A stretch of 64,000 nt of DNA, taken from positions 372,001 to 436,000 of the forward strand of contig JAFKFL010000007.1 in NCBI GenBank assembly GCA_017308235.1. The letters are read 5' to 3'. This document shows, piece after piece, positions 16,806 through 25,573 of the stretch. The DNA is from Alphaproteobacteria bacterium (GTDB taxonomy: Bacteria > Pseudomonadota > Alphaproteobacteria > Reyranellales > Reyranellaceae). The notes under the pieces were generated by a model. The model worked only from the letters and a program-made list of their open reading frames with translations. It ran no database searches and was not told the origin of the DNA. The position numbers and the translations under genes are program-made. The first letter of the stretch is position 1. Every line of letters starts with the position of its first letter.

Positions 16806-19800
16806 ATGAACATTTCCGAACCTTTCATCCGCCGGCCGATCGCGACGTCGCTGTTGATGTTGGGGGTGCTGGTGTTCGGCGTCGGGGCCTACACTCTGTT
16901 GCCGGTAGCAGCGGTGCCCAATGTCGACTTCCCGACGATCACCGTAACCGCGCAATATCCGGGGGCCAATCCCAGCACGATGGCCTCGGCAGTCGCGACG
17001 CCGCTGGAACAGCAGCTCATCGCGATACCGGATCTGAGCGAGATGACGTCGTGGAGCGGCGTCGGCGTGACGTCAATCACATTGCAGTTCGACCTGAACC
17101 GCAATATCGATGCCGCTGCGGGCGACGTGCAGCAGGCGATCAGTGCGGCCAGCGGCCTGTTGCCCAAGGATATGCCGACCCCACCGACCTACCGCAAGGT
17201 GAACCCGGCCAACTTTGCCATCCTGATATACGCTATCCATTCCGACGAGCTGCCGCCTTACAAGGTCGACGAATACGCAACCAACGTCATCGCCGACCAG
17301 CTATCGACCGAGCCCGGAGTCGGGCAGGTCTCCGTCTTCGGCTCGAAGCCTTACGCCGCCCGCGTCCAGGTCAACCCAGCGGCTCTTGCGATCAAGGGGC
17401 TGGGGCTTGAAGACGTCCGCAACGCGCTCGTCGCGGCGAGCGTCAACCGGCCGAAGGGCGCAATCGAGACCTCGGATCAATCGATCGCGCTCGATACCAA
17501 CGACCAGCTGTACAACGCCGAGCAGTACCGCAACGTCATCATCGCCTACAGGAACGGCGCACCGGTCCGCATCAAGGATGTTGGCGATGTCATCGACTCG
17601 GTGCAGAACAACCGGCTTGTCTCATGGTTCGGCGACCAGCAATCCGAGGGCATCGCCATCGTGAAGAAGCCCGGCGCCAACACCATCGACGTGGTCGACC
17701 GGATCATGGCATTGATGCCCAAGCTCGAGCAATCACTGCCGCCAGCGGTTCACGTTGACCTGATGTCAGACCGCTCGCAGACGACACGTGCCTCCATCGC
17801 CGATGTGCAATTCACGATGATGCTGACGATCGGCCTCGTCATCGTGGTGATCTTCTTGTTTTTGCGGACTGTGTGGGCGACGGTGATCCCAAGCTTGGCG
17901 GTGCCGCTGTCGCTGCTCGCGACTTTTGCCTTCATGTATGTCGGCGGCTACAGCATCGACAACATTTCGTTGATGGGCCTGACGATTTCGGTCGGCTTTA
18001 TCGTCGACGATGCGATCGTCATGATCGAGAACATCGTGCGCTATATCGAGCAGGGCATGCGGCCGTTCGAGGCCGCGCTCAAAGGCGCCGGGCAGATCGG
18101 CTTTACGATTATTTCGATCACCTTTTCGCTGATAGCGGTGTTCATACCGTTGTTGTTCATGGGCGGCATCATTGGCCGGCTGTTCCGCGAATTTGCCGTG
18201 ACGATCTCGGTCGCGGTCATCGCGTCGGCAGTCATATCGCTTACCCTGACGCCGGTGATGTGCGCACTGTTCCTGAGGCAGGAGGGATTGCACCCCAAAG
18301 GCCGCTTCAATCGCAGCTGCGAGCGCATCTTCGAGGCGGCGCTGCGCGCCTACGACCGCGGCCTGACTTTCATCTTCCGCCACCAATTGTCGGCACTGGT
18401 GGCGACACTCTTGCTGATGGTTGCCACCGGTTACCTTTACACCAGGATACCAAAGGGCTTTTTCCCTCAGCAGGATACCGGATTTATTTTCGGTGAGCTC
18501 GACGTTCGCGAAGACTCGTCAGTCGCCAAGACCGACAAGATCCGGCGGGAGGTCGTCGACATTGTCACGCATGATCCCGGCGCCCAGGGTGTCTTCTCCT
18601 ATGCCGGCTCCACGCCATACAATCCCGCTGAGAACACGGCACGCATCTTCTGGGGATTGAAGCCCTATAGCGAACGCGCCGAGACTGCGGAGCAGATCAT
18701 CCAGCGGCTGAGTAAAAAGATGGCCGACATAGAGGGTGCCAAGTTCTTCATGCAGGTGCCGCAGAACATTACCGTGGGCGGCCGGCTCTCCCGCACCCAG
18801 TACCAGTATACGCTGACCGACATCAACATCGACGAACTCAACCATTGGGCGCCCATCATCGAAGCCGGAATGAAGGAGTTGCCGGAGTTGCAACAGGTGG
18901 CGTCCGATCAGCAGATTGCCGCGGCGCACCTGGCCATCGACATCGACCGCGACGTCGCCGCTCGTCTCGGGTTGTCGGCCGATTTGATCGACCAGACCCT
19001 CTATGACGCCTTCGGACAGCGGCAGGTCGCGACGATCTACACCGCGACCAACCAATACAAAGTCGTGCTCGAGGTGCAACCGCAGTTCCAGAACGACCCG
19101 GACCTGCTGTCGAAAATTTACCTGCCGAGCCCCTCTGGTGCGCAGGTACCGCTGAGCACGATCGCCCATTTCACCCGCAAGACCGAGCCGCTGCTGCTCA
19201 GTCACCAAGGCATCTTTCCGGCGGTGACGCTGTCGTTCAATTTGGCGCCCGGAGCCTCGCTTGGCGAGGCGGTCAGCGCCATCCAGGCGATGACCGAGCG
19301 CCTGCACGTGCCGGCAACATTGAATACCTCGTTCGCGGGGACGGCACAGGCCTTCCAGGCCTCGCTGTCATCGATGCCGCTGCTGCTGGCCGCGGCGATC
19401 CTCGTCGTCTACATCGTCCTGGGCGTACTGTATGAAAGCTACATCCACCCGATCACGATCTTGTCGGCGCTGCCGTCGGCCGGCGTCGGCGCTCTGTTGA
19501 TGTTGATGCTGTTGCATTACGAGCTGTCGGTGATCGCGATCGTTGGGATCATCCTGTTGATCGGTATCGTCAAAAAGAACGCGATCATGATGATCGACTT
19601 TGCGTTGCAGGCCGAGCGCATCGAAGGCAAGGGTCCGCAGGAGGCGATCCACGAAGCGTGTCTCTTGCGCTTTCGACCGATTATGATGACCACGTTTGCG
19701 GCGCTGTTCGGCGCAGTGCCGATCGCTTTCGGCACCGGCGGAGGCGCGGAACTGCGCCAGCCGCTGGGTATCGCGATCATCGGCGGTCTGCTGGTGTCGC

Positions 19801-19946
19801 AATGGCTGACGCTCTACACGACGCCCGTTATCTATCTCTACCTCGAACGGCTGTCCCGCTGGCTGGGTCGCGCTTACCGGCCATCGCGAGTGGCGGATGC
19901 GCTGGGGGGCGGCACACCGGCCAAGGAAGGGCGGGCGGCGGAGTGA
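16806..19946 (+). CDS. RND multidrug efflux permease (AcrB/MdtB type)
   Basis: 1046 residues, full length for the HAE1 family. The N-terminus ISEPFIRRPIATSLLMLGV is diagnostic, and VDDAIVMIENI in TM4 carries the paired aspartates of the proton relay. Two periplasmic porter domains and twelve helices are present, with the second repeat starting near FIFRHQLSALVATLLLM. It exports hydrophobic drugs or lipids by proton antiport. The closest fit is MdtB/MuxB-like. No membrane fusion protein or outer-membrane channel gene is adjacent, which is unusual. Confidence 0.95.
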   Translation: MNISEPFIRRPIATSLLMLGVLVFGVGAYTLLPVAAVPNVDFPTITVTAQYPGANPSTMASAVATPLEQQLIAIPDLSEMTSWSGVGVTSITLQFDLNRNIDAAAGDVQQAISAASGLLPKDMPTPPTYRKVNPANFAILIYAIHSDELPPYKVDEYATNVIADQLSTEPGVGQVSVFGSKPYAARVQVNPAALAIKGLGLEDVRNALVAASVNRPKGAIETSDQSIALDTNDQLYNAEQYRNVIIAYRNGAPVRIKDVGDVIDSVQNNRLVSWFGDQQSEGIAIVKKPGANTIDVVDRIMALMPKLEQSLPPAVHVDLMSDRSQTTRASIADVQFTMMLTIGLVIVVIFLFLRTVWATVIPSLAVPLSLLATFAFMYVGGYSIDNISLMGLTISVGFIVDDAIVMIENIVRYIEQGMRPFEAALKGAGQIGFTIISITFSLIAVFIPLLFMGGIIGRLFREFAVTISVAVIASAVISLTLTPVMCALFLRQEGLHPKGRFNRSCERIFEAALRAYDRGLTFIFRHQLSALVATLLLMVATGYLYTRIPKGFFPQQDTGFIFGELDVREDSSVAKTDKIRREVVDIVTHDPGAQGVFSYAGSTPYNPAENTARIFWGLKPYSERAETAEQIIQRLSKKMADIEGAKFFMQVPQNITVGGRLSRTQYQYTLTDINIDELNHWAPIIEAGMKELPELQQVASDQQIAAAHLAIDIDRDVAARLGLSADLIDQTLYDAFGQRQVATIYTATNQYKVVLEVQPQFQNDPDLLSKIYLPSPSGAQVPLSTIAHFTRKTEPLLLSHQGIFPAVTLSFNLAPGASLGEAVSAIQAMTERLHVPATLNTSFAGTAQAFQASLSSMPLLLAAAILVVYIVLGVLYESYIHPITILSALPSAGVGALLMLMLLHYELSVIAIVGIILLIGIVKKNAIMMIDFALQAERIEGKGPQEAIHEACLLRFRPIMMTTFAALFGAVPIAFGTGGGAELRQPLGIAIIGGLLVSQWLTLYTTPVIYLYLERLSRWLGRAYRPSRVADALGGGTPAKEGRAAE

Positions 19947-20042
19947 TGCCTGGCGCCGGGTGCCGTGGAGAATTCGGGCCAGAAGAGATCGCTGTGACTT
20001 CCACTCTCTCCTGCGCCAACTCTTCTCCCATTGAGGCATCTA

Positions 20043-20417
20043 TCAAGGCGCCGTCGCCTCCCAACGGCAGGCTTCGTCGTTGGAGGTGACGAGCAGCCGC
20101 TTCGGTCTGACCGATAGGTCGGCCCGGATCTTGAACCGATACCCGCCGGCGTAGACATTCGGGGCGACGCGATCCAGGCCGTAGTGAACGCCGCCCGCCG
20201 TCAGGATCTCAGCCGTGTCGTTTTTGACGGTGAGGGTCATTGGGCGCGTCATGCTGGGGTCGCCCAGGATGCACCCGGTAACGCTGCCAGGCTGCACGGA
20301 GAGGGTGAACACCGTCACCGAATTGGGATCCATCGGCCCAGCCGTGTCGTTCTTTTGTGTGCACCCTATGACGAAAGTCGCGGCAGCGAGTGCGACAGCA
20401 GTTTTGATGTTGAGCAT
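20043..20417 (-). CDS. Small lipoprotein of unknown function
   Basis: 124 residues from the ATG at 20417, preceded by GGGGAGA. The signal ends in a lipobox (FVIGC, C19). The mature part reads PNSVTVFTLSVQPGSVTGCI, MTRPMTLTVKNDTAEILTAGG and YRFKIRADLSVRPKRLLVTS with two further cysteines, and looks like a beta sandwich. I do not recognise the family. The frame extends to 20513 but without a better start. Confidence 0.7.
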   Translation of the reverse strand: MLNIKTAVALAAATFVIGCTQKNDTAGPMDPNSVTVFTLSVQPGSVTGCILGDPSMTRPMTLTVKNDTAEILTAGGVHYGLDRVAPNVYAGGYRFKIRADLSVRPKRLLVTSNDEACRWEATAP

Positions 20418-20819
20418 GGCAGTCTCCCCTAGGGACGTTTCGAGGTGGTCGATACGGAGATTGAACTGGGCGCGATCGCCGCTGTCGATCGCCGGCTTCT
20501 GTTGGTAGGGCATTTCGCCGGCAGAGAGGCGGATGCCAGGTCCGAGAAAGTTAGAACGGCCTTCTACTGCAGCATCTATCGGCGGAACTTTGCAAGCTAT
20601 GCAGATTCGGCGAAATGAAAGACCGAGCAGCCTGCCACAGCATGCGGGTCATCGTGGCCGCGCGCATAAGCGAGATGCGGCAGGTGACTATGCAATTTGT
20701 GACACGTTTGGTTTTTATTGCGACGTGTGGTTGCATCGACCACAGTGATGCCGGTTCGCGTTCATTTGATGTTGTTGGTGTATGTGTGGTGGCGTTCTCA
20801 ATGTTGGTAGGGGGCCAGC
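20418..20819. other. 402-base gap upstream of AraC regulator 1
   Basis: There is no supportable gene. It contains one copy of the CTATGCAG-type motif at 20597-20612 and is otherwise AT-richer toward the AraC start. Confidence 0.5.
20597..20612 (+). promoter_or_regulatory. CTATGCAGAATCGGC-type motif, copy 1
   Basis: Reads CTATGCAGATTCGGCG, same orientation as AraC regulator 1 and about 208-223 bases upstream of its start. See the copies at 24326, 25511, 26559, 27733 and 27831. Confidence 0.55.
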
Positions 20820-21797
20820 ATGCCTGAGAGCCGTTTCTTCACCTTCGACGATCCTGATCGATTTAGATCGACGATCCGCGCGGGGACGTATGAGCTGTTC
20901 GTCAAATCCAAAGGTAACTTTCGCGCCGAACTAACGCGCATCGATCTGGAACGGCTTTGGATGCAGCGTGGTGACACCAACCTCTCATGGATCATGGCGG
21001 CGTCAGTAGATTTGAAACGCGCGCCGCTCCTATTCCTTGCCGACGCCGATCAGGCCTCGTTAAGGGAAGATGGAATGGAAGTGTCATCCGGAGAGATCGT
21101 TGTCTTCCGCCGGCAGGCGACTAATCACTCCTGGACGTCGGGTGCTTGCCGTCAGGCAACGATGTCTCTTACGCACGAAGATCTGGCTGAGGCGGGCGAG
21201 GCGATTGCCGGCCGCGAACTGACGGCGCCGCTGAATACATGTGTCGTCCGGCCAGCTCCCGTTGCGATGATGCACTTGACAGCATTGCACAAGGCCGCAG
21301 TAGAGCTTGCAAGGCGGTCACCAGGCACTCTCGCGAATCCAGGTATTGCGCACGCCCTGGAGCAAAAGCTTGTGCATGCCATGGTCACGTGCCTGAGCAC
21401 AGATGCACCAGTCGAGAGGAGGTTCTGTGGCCTGCAACATTCCAGGGTGATCAATCGATTCGAGCGCTTTCTGGAAACCAAGCAATACCAGCCGGTATAC
21501 TTGGCCGAGATCTGCGCTGCCATTGGCGCATCTGAGCGAACGCTTCGCACTTGTTGCCAAGAGCACTATGGCATGGGGCCGGTCCGCTATCTCTGGCTGC
21601 GACGGATGCATTTGGCACGTCGCGCACTCTTGCGGGCAGAGGCTGCCGGTTCGACCGTCACTACCATTGCAGCAGACCATGGCTTCTGGGAGTTCGGACG
21701 GTTCTCGGTCGAGTACCGCACTCTGTTTGGCGAATTGCCATCGGTGTCGTTGCATCGACCACCGGAGATGCTGCGTGAGCAGTGGACCTTGCAGTAA
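20820..21797 (+). CDS. AraC-family transcriptional regulator 1
   Basis: 325 residues. The N-terminal half (FFTFDDPDRFRSTIRAG, then a beta-rich segment) is a cupin-like sensor; the C-terminal HTH pair is NRFERFLETKQYQPVYLAEI, then IGASERTLRTCCQEHYGMGP, with FWEFGRFSVEYRTLFGELP as the second signature. Its HTH closely matches that of the minus-strand AraC at 24372-25349, and a third paralogue is at 26660-27637. A CTATGCAG-type motif lies upstream. The inducer is unknown. Confidence 0.9.
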   Translation: MPESRFFTFDDPDRFRSTIRAGTYELFVKSKGNFRAELTRIDLERLWMQRGDTNLSWIMAASVDLKRAPLLFLADADQASLREDGMEVSSGEIVVFRRQATNHSWTSGACRQATMSLTHEDLAEAGEAIAGRELTAPLNTCVVRPAPVAMMHLTALHKAAVELARRSPGTLANPGIAHALEQKLVHAMVTCLSTDAPVERRFCGLQHSRVINRFERFLETKQYQPVYLAEICAAIGASERTLRTCCQEHYGMGPVRYLWLRRMHLARRALLRAEAAGSTVTTIAADHGFWEFGRFSVEYRTLFGELPSVSLHRPPEMLREQWTLQ

Positions 21798-21951
21798 AAC
21801 GATGGGGCTTTGATTCGTAAAATAAGAACACGCGATCGCGCACGCTCCTTCACTCCTCGCGCTTCTTATAGGCCGTGAACTATCAACGCGATTGGTCGTT
21901 TCGTTGGCGGTTTTTGCCAAGTCGTTTAGAGGAGCCAGGCGTCCCTGCAGC

Positions 21952-22974
21952 TCACTCAAAGGCGAAAATGCGCTTCCAGTCGCTCTTCATGCTGATGACT
22001 GTCCAGCCGCTTCTCTTTGCCTCGTCGTAGAGTTGCTGGGTGAAGGTGCCGACCTTGGATTCCGGCAAGCCTTGCGCCGGACCGTAGGCGTACTCGCGCT
22101 CGGCATCGTCGTGCAGCAACAGCATGGAGAGCCGCGCACCGGTGCCTGTCTTGGTATATTCGAGCATCTCGCGGTCTCCGGTCGAATTGCCGACGGCGGC
22201 AAGCGGACGCCGACCAATCATCAGGTGAATGCCCTCCGGTTTGCCGCCGTAGTTGTCGTTTAGCAGCAGCTTTGCTTCTTTGATGAGCACTGGCTTTCCG
22301 TCCTTGCCGTAGTCGTACTTCGTGGCGCCGACGGTGCCGACGATCTGCTCCGGCGGAATGCCATAGACGCGTTCGGCATAGACCCGCACGAAGTCCTGGC
22401 CTCCGCCGGTCACGATGTAGGTCCTGAAGGCATTGGTCCGCAGATATTGCAGGACTTCCTGCATCGGCTTGTAGACAAGCTCCGTATAGGGCCGCTTCCA
22501 GCGAGGATCGCGCGCAGTGTCAAACCATTTGGCGACCTCGACCCTGAACTCGTCGACCGACATGCCGGTCAAGGTCAGGGCGAGAATTTTCTCAAGATCC
22601 TCTATCGGCAGCCGGGCAATCGCCTCTCTATCGCCCGACATCACGGTTTTGAACGGCTCCACGTCGGCGAGCTCGGGCCGCGCCTTGACCAGCACGGGAA
22701 CACGCTCCAGGCAGTAAACGACCTGGGTGTACATCGGCTTTTCGACCCACAAGGTGCCATCCTGGTCAAAGGTAGCGATACGCTCGGCAGGCGGCACAAA
22801 GGTAGGGCTGCCTTGCGTCGTTGTCGCCTGCACGAAGTCGACGATTGCCTTCTTGGTGGCGCCATCGTTCCAGGAGGGCAGTGGATCGGTCTGTGCCTGC
22901 GCCACCCCGCCGACGATCAGGCTGAGCACGCCGGTCGCTAGAATAGTACGGCGTGCTAGGCCCGCTCCAGACAT
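21952..22974 (-). CDS. Exported HAD-family phosphatase-like protein
   Basis: 340 residues from the ATG at 22974, with GGAG 7 bases upstream (22986 and 23004 are alternatives). A twin-arginine-like signal (LARRTILATGVLSLIVGGVAQAQ) is followed by a haloacid dehalogenase fold: TFDQDGTLW holds D70 and D72 (DxD motif), TYIVTGGGQDFVRVYAE is the motif II region and AVGNSTGDREMLEYT the metal-binding motif IV. It should be a periplasmic phosphatase; the substrate is unknown. Its start lies 68 bases downstream of the stop of the 2H-phosphoesterase-like gene, suggesting one transcript. Confidence 0.82.
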   Translation of the reverse strand: MSGAGLARRTILATGVLSLIVGGVAQAQTDPLPSWNDGATKKAIVDFVQATTTQGSPTFVPPAERIATFDQDGTLWVEKPMYTQVVYCLERVPVLVKARPELADVEPFKTVMSGDREAIARLPIEDLEKILALTLTGMSVDEFRVEVAKWFDTARDPRWKRPYTELVYKPMQEVLQYLRTNAFRTYIVTGGGQDFVRVYAERVYGIPPEQIVGTVGATKYDYGKDGKPVLIKEAKLLLNDNYGGKPEGIHLMIGRRPLAAVGNSTGDREMLEYTKTGTGARLSMLLLHDDAEREYAYGPAQGLPESKVGTFTQQLYDEAKRSGWTVISMKSDWKRIFAFE

Positions 22975-23042
22975 GCGCTTCTCCATTTCATCGTCAGCCT
23001 TCATAGGAGCAAGACTCGGCACATCTGGTCGATGTCCTCTCT

Positions 23043-23777
23043 TCATGGCGGCAGCGTCAGTGCCTTGAGTTCCTTGCGGGCTGTGCCAAAGGTTCCTAGC
23101 TGATAGATCGACGCGCCGGCCACGGAGAACGTGAACGAGGGGAATGGCTCCGCCAGCATTTGGTTCAAATAGGTCTCGGTTCCGACGCCGATCGTAACGT
23201 GCGGATTGAATTTTTTGCCCGACGCGATCGTGACAAAATTGGCGACGTATTCGATCAGGGACTTCTGAATATCGCGTCCATCTTCTTCGCTGAAGAACGC
23301 CGCCGGGGTTCCTGTCTTCACGGTGTAAGGTTCGACGGCTTTGATGAGTGCATCTTGTAGTCGATGCAGGTCTTCGGTCGGTTCAACAACGATTCCCGCA
23401 AGGCCGAACGGCGGATCAGGAATGTAGTAATATTTGGACGCCTTTAGCGTCCACGCTCTGGGCTTCTCTTTGGTCAGAACGGCATTTGCCGCCGCAAATA
23501 CCTTGTCGAGATCATCCGTGCGGATGAATTGCTGCAACATGGTGACATGCGGATGATGCGTCGCATCCAGGGCAAAGCCCTTCGAGAAAGACTTGAGCAG
23601 GCGCGCGTTGGCAGCTTTGGCATGCTGGATCATCGTCGCGTCGGGTTCGAGAGCGATATCGACCGCCGTCACCGGACTCTGTTGCGCGGCCGCCTCTTGC
23701 GCAAAAGCAAACACGAGTGCCACGCCAGCAGCGACATTCGCCATCCGCCCGAGACTTAACTTTCGGTCAATCTTCAC
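23043..23777 (-). CDS. Exported 2H-phosphoesterase-like protein
   Basis: 244 residues from the GTG at 23777, which has AAAGGA 7-8 bases upstream and places a signal peptide (LGRMANVAAGVALVFAFAQEAAA) at the N-terminus. HPHVTM (H77, T79) and NPHVTIG (H193, T195) are the paired H-x-T motifs of 2H phosphoesterases such as 2'-5' RNA ligase/LigT. In that superfamily the motifs cut 2',3'-cyclic or 2'-5' phosphodiesters. An exported version is unusual. It is upstream of, and probably co-transcribed with, the HAD gene. Confidence 0.72.
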   Translation of the reverse strand: MKIDRKLSLGRMANVAAGVALVFAFAQEAAAQQSPVTAVDIALEPDATMIQHAKAANARLLKSFSKGFALDATHHPHVTMLQQFIRTDDLDKVFAAANAVLTKEKPRAWTLKASKYYYIPDPPFGLAGIVVEPTEDLHRLQDALIKAVEPYTVKTGTPAAFFSEEDGRDIQKSLIEYVANFVTIASGKKFNPHVTIGVGTETYLNQMLAEPFPSFTFSVAGASIYQLGTFGTARKELKALTLPP

Positions 23778-23971
23778 GACGAACGTCCTTTCTCGCGCCA
23801 CCTCTTGCTCTGGGACCGGATCCCGACGCTGACAGTTCAGTCGATTCCGCAGAAGCGAAACCGGCTATACGGTGGGGCCGCGCGCACGTATCGATCCAGA
23901 CCATCTTTGGCGTCCGAGACCGACAAGCCTCCCGGACGCGACAAATGGCGGTGCACGCAGGAGCAACTGAA

Positions 23972-24238
23972 CTACGGCTTCTGCTTGGGAAGTGGAATTT
24001 TTTGGCCTGCGAGAATATTCGAGAGCGTCGTAATGGCGCTCTTAGGGTCGCCCTTGTCGCACTGCGACATGGCTTCAGCAGCGGCGACGTTAACCTGATT
24101 GAACCGAGCATAGGCACGGTAGAGGTTGCTTAGTTCATAGCAATAGTCCTGATCGCTCAGGGCCGTCGCCGACTGCGCGAATACACCCGTGGAAACCAGC
24201 ATCGCTGTCGCGGCCAGCGCCAGGCTACGATAGATCAT
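23972..24238 (-). CDS. Small secreted two-cysteine protein (LYR-Y family), copy 1
   Basis: 88 residues from the ATG at 24238, with AGGAG upstream. A signal peptide (RSLALAATAMLVSTGVFAQ) precedes a helical core: YCYELSNLYRAYARF with C33, then AMSQCDKGDPKSAITTLSNI with C60 and a PLP-rich tail. The protein at 42132-42443 has the same layout: C, L, LYR-Y, C, GD, I, L and PLP in order. The two cysteines may form a disulfide. The function is unknown. A CTATGCAG-type motif lies about 90 bases upstream of the start. Confidence 0.7.
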   Translation of the reverse strand: MIYRSLALAATAMLVSTGVFAQSATALSDQDYCYELSNLYRAYARFNQVNVAAAEAMSQCDKGDPKSAITTLSNILAGQKIPLPKQKP

Positions 24239-24325
24239 GTTTTCTCTCCTCTGGTCTTTTGTTGATGTGTCTGGCGGGCCAGCCAAGCCAGATAGGGCAT
24301 ACCAACATTGTTGGAAGGGGACGCA

Positions 24326-24343
24326 CTATGCAGAAACGGCGAA
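24326..24343 (+). promoter_or_regulatory. CTATGCAGAATCGGC-type motif, copy 2
   Basis: Reads CTATGCAGAAACGGCGAA, 88-105 bases upstream of the small secreted gene (24238, minus strand) and in the opposite orientation to it. Confidence 0.55.
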
Positions 24344-24371
24344 TCCCGACACTAACCACCGGCGACCCATC

Positions 24372-25349
24372 TTAGTGCAACACTCCCTGGTTGAGAGTTT
24401 GATCCGGCGGTCTGCGGAGGGATGCTGAAGGCGATTCGCCGAACAGTGCACGGTACTCGACCGAAAACCGTCCGAGTTCCCAGAAGCCAAGATCCATAGC
24501 CATCGAAGTCACACTCGCGGTGGCCGGGTCCGCATGCAACAGGGCGAGTCGCGCGAGGTGCATGCGCCGGAGCCAAAGATAGTGAACCGGACCCATGCCG
24601 AAATGTTCATTGCAGCAGGATCGCAGCGTACGCTCCGAGACACCGATGGTGGCACACATTTCGGCCAGGTGAACCGGCTCGTAGCGCTTGGCCTCGAGGA
24701 AATCCTCGAAGCGGGTAATTATCCTGGCATGTTGTCGGCCGTGCCGCTCCGTTTCCCTTGGCATGTCCCCGCTGAGGCCGTTCACCATCGCATGTATCAG
24801 CTGCTGCTCCAGCGCTTTGGCGACTGTCCGATTTGCGAGAACGTTCGGAGCTGTCCTGGCAAGATGCGTCGTTGCTCGGTGAAGATGCATCAAGCGAGCC
24901 ATAAGGCGCGGCGACGGTCGAGCGACGACGGTGTTCAAGGGCGCCGATATCTCTCGGCCCGCGATAGCACGGCCTGCGGCCGCCAGATCTTCGTGCCTGA
25001 GCGACATTGAAGCATTGCGCGACGCTGCCGCGGTTCGCAAATGACCGGTCGCGTTTCGGCCCCAAACAATGATCTCACCGGGGCGAAACTCGGTACCGCC
25101 AAGATGAATCGATCTCTGGCGCATATCGCCAAGAAACGTGATCGGCACTCGCGTAGGACCAATCGTGGCGCGCATGATTCTGGGAAGACTGTCGGCGCTC
25201 TGTTGCATCAGGAGCCGACCAAGGTCGACTTGCATCATGTCAGCGTGGAAGTTTCCTTTGGCCGTGACGAGCAGACTCACGTCGACGGCACGAAATGCCG
25301 CCTGGAAAGCGTCAGGATCGGAAAATTTGAGAACGCGACTCTGCGGCAT
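24372..25349 (-). CDS. AraC-family transcriptional regulator 2
   Basis: 325 residues from the ATG at 25349 (GGAGG 8 bases upstream). It parallels AraC regulator 1 from the first residues: MPQSRVLKFSDPDAF against MPESRFFTFDDPDRF, and ITRFEDFLEAKRYEPVHLAE with VSERTLRSCCNEHFGMGP. The C-terminal FWELGRFSVEYRALFGESPS completes the HTH. A CTATGCAG-type motif lies about 160 bases upstream in the same orientation. The N-terminal domain would bind an unknown inducer. Confidence 0.9.
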   Translation of the reverse strand: MPQSRVLKFSDPDAFQAAFRAVDVSLLVTAKGNFHADMMQVDLGRLLMQQSADSLPRIMRATIGPTRVPITFLGDMRQRSIHLGGTEFRPGEIIVWGRNATGHLRTAAASRNASMSLRHEDLAAAGRAIAGREISAPLNTVVARPSPRLMARLMHLHRATTHLARTAPNVLANRTVAKALEQQLIHAMVNGLSGDMPRETERHGRQHARIITRFEDFLEAKRYEPVHLAEMCATIGVSERTLRSCCNEHFGMGPVHYLWLRRMHLARLALLHADPATASVTSMAMDLGFWELGRFSVEYRALFGESPSASLRRPPDQTLNQGVLH

Positions 25350-25510
25350 ATCCAGTGCCTCCCCCCGGCAAGTACTGGAAAACTGACGCATCGCTGACGG
25401 CTACAACTATACGCCGCACACGCGCCAGCATTGTGGGTATCGCCTCCGCTTGGGGCAAGCATCGACTTTCGGTCTTTCGAAGCGTCAAAGACATTTAATG
25501 ATTCAAGTTT

Positions 25511-25525
25511 GCCGATTCTGCATAG
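25511..25525 (-). promoter_or_regulatory. CTATGCAGAATCGGC-type motif, copy 3
   Basis: On the minus strand it reads CTATGCAGAATCGGC, same orientation as AraC regulator 2 and about 162-176 bases upstream of its start. Confidence 0.55.
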
Positions 25526-25573
25526 ACACGAGAAGTCGACGTCGAGCGGATTGCGGCACCTGCGACGCCGTGT

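Noticed and set aside
23842-23859. Seventh copy of the CTATGCAG-type motif
   Set aside because: Only about 9 of 14 positions fit; noted in the finding but not listed as a feature.
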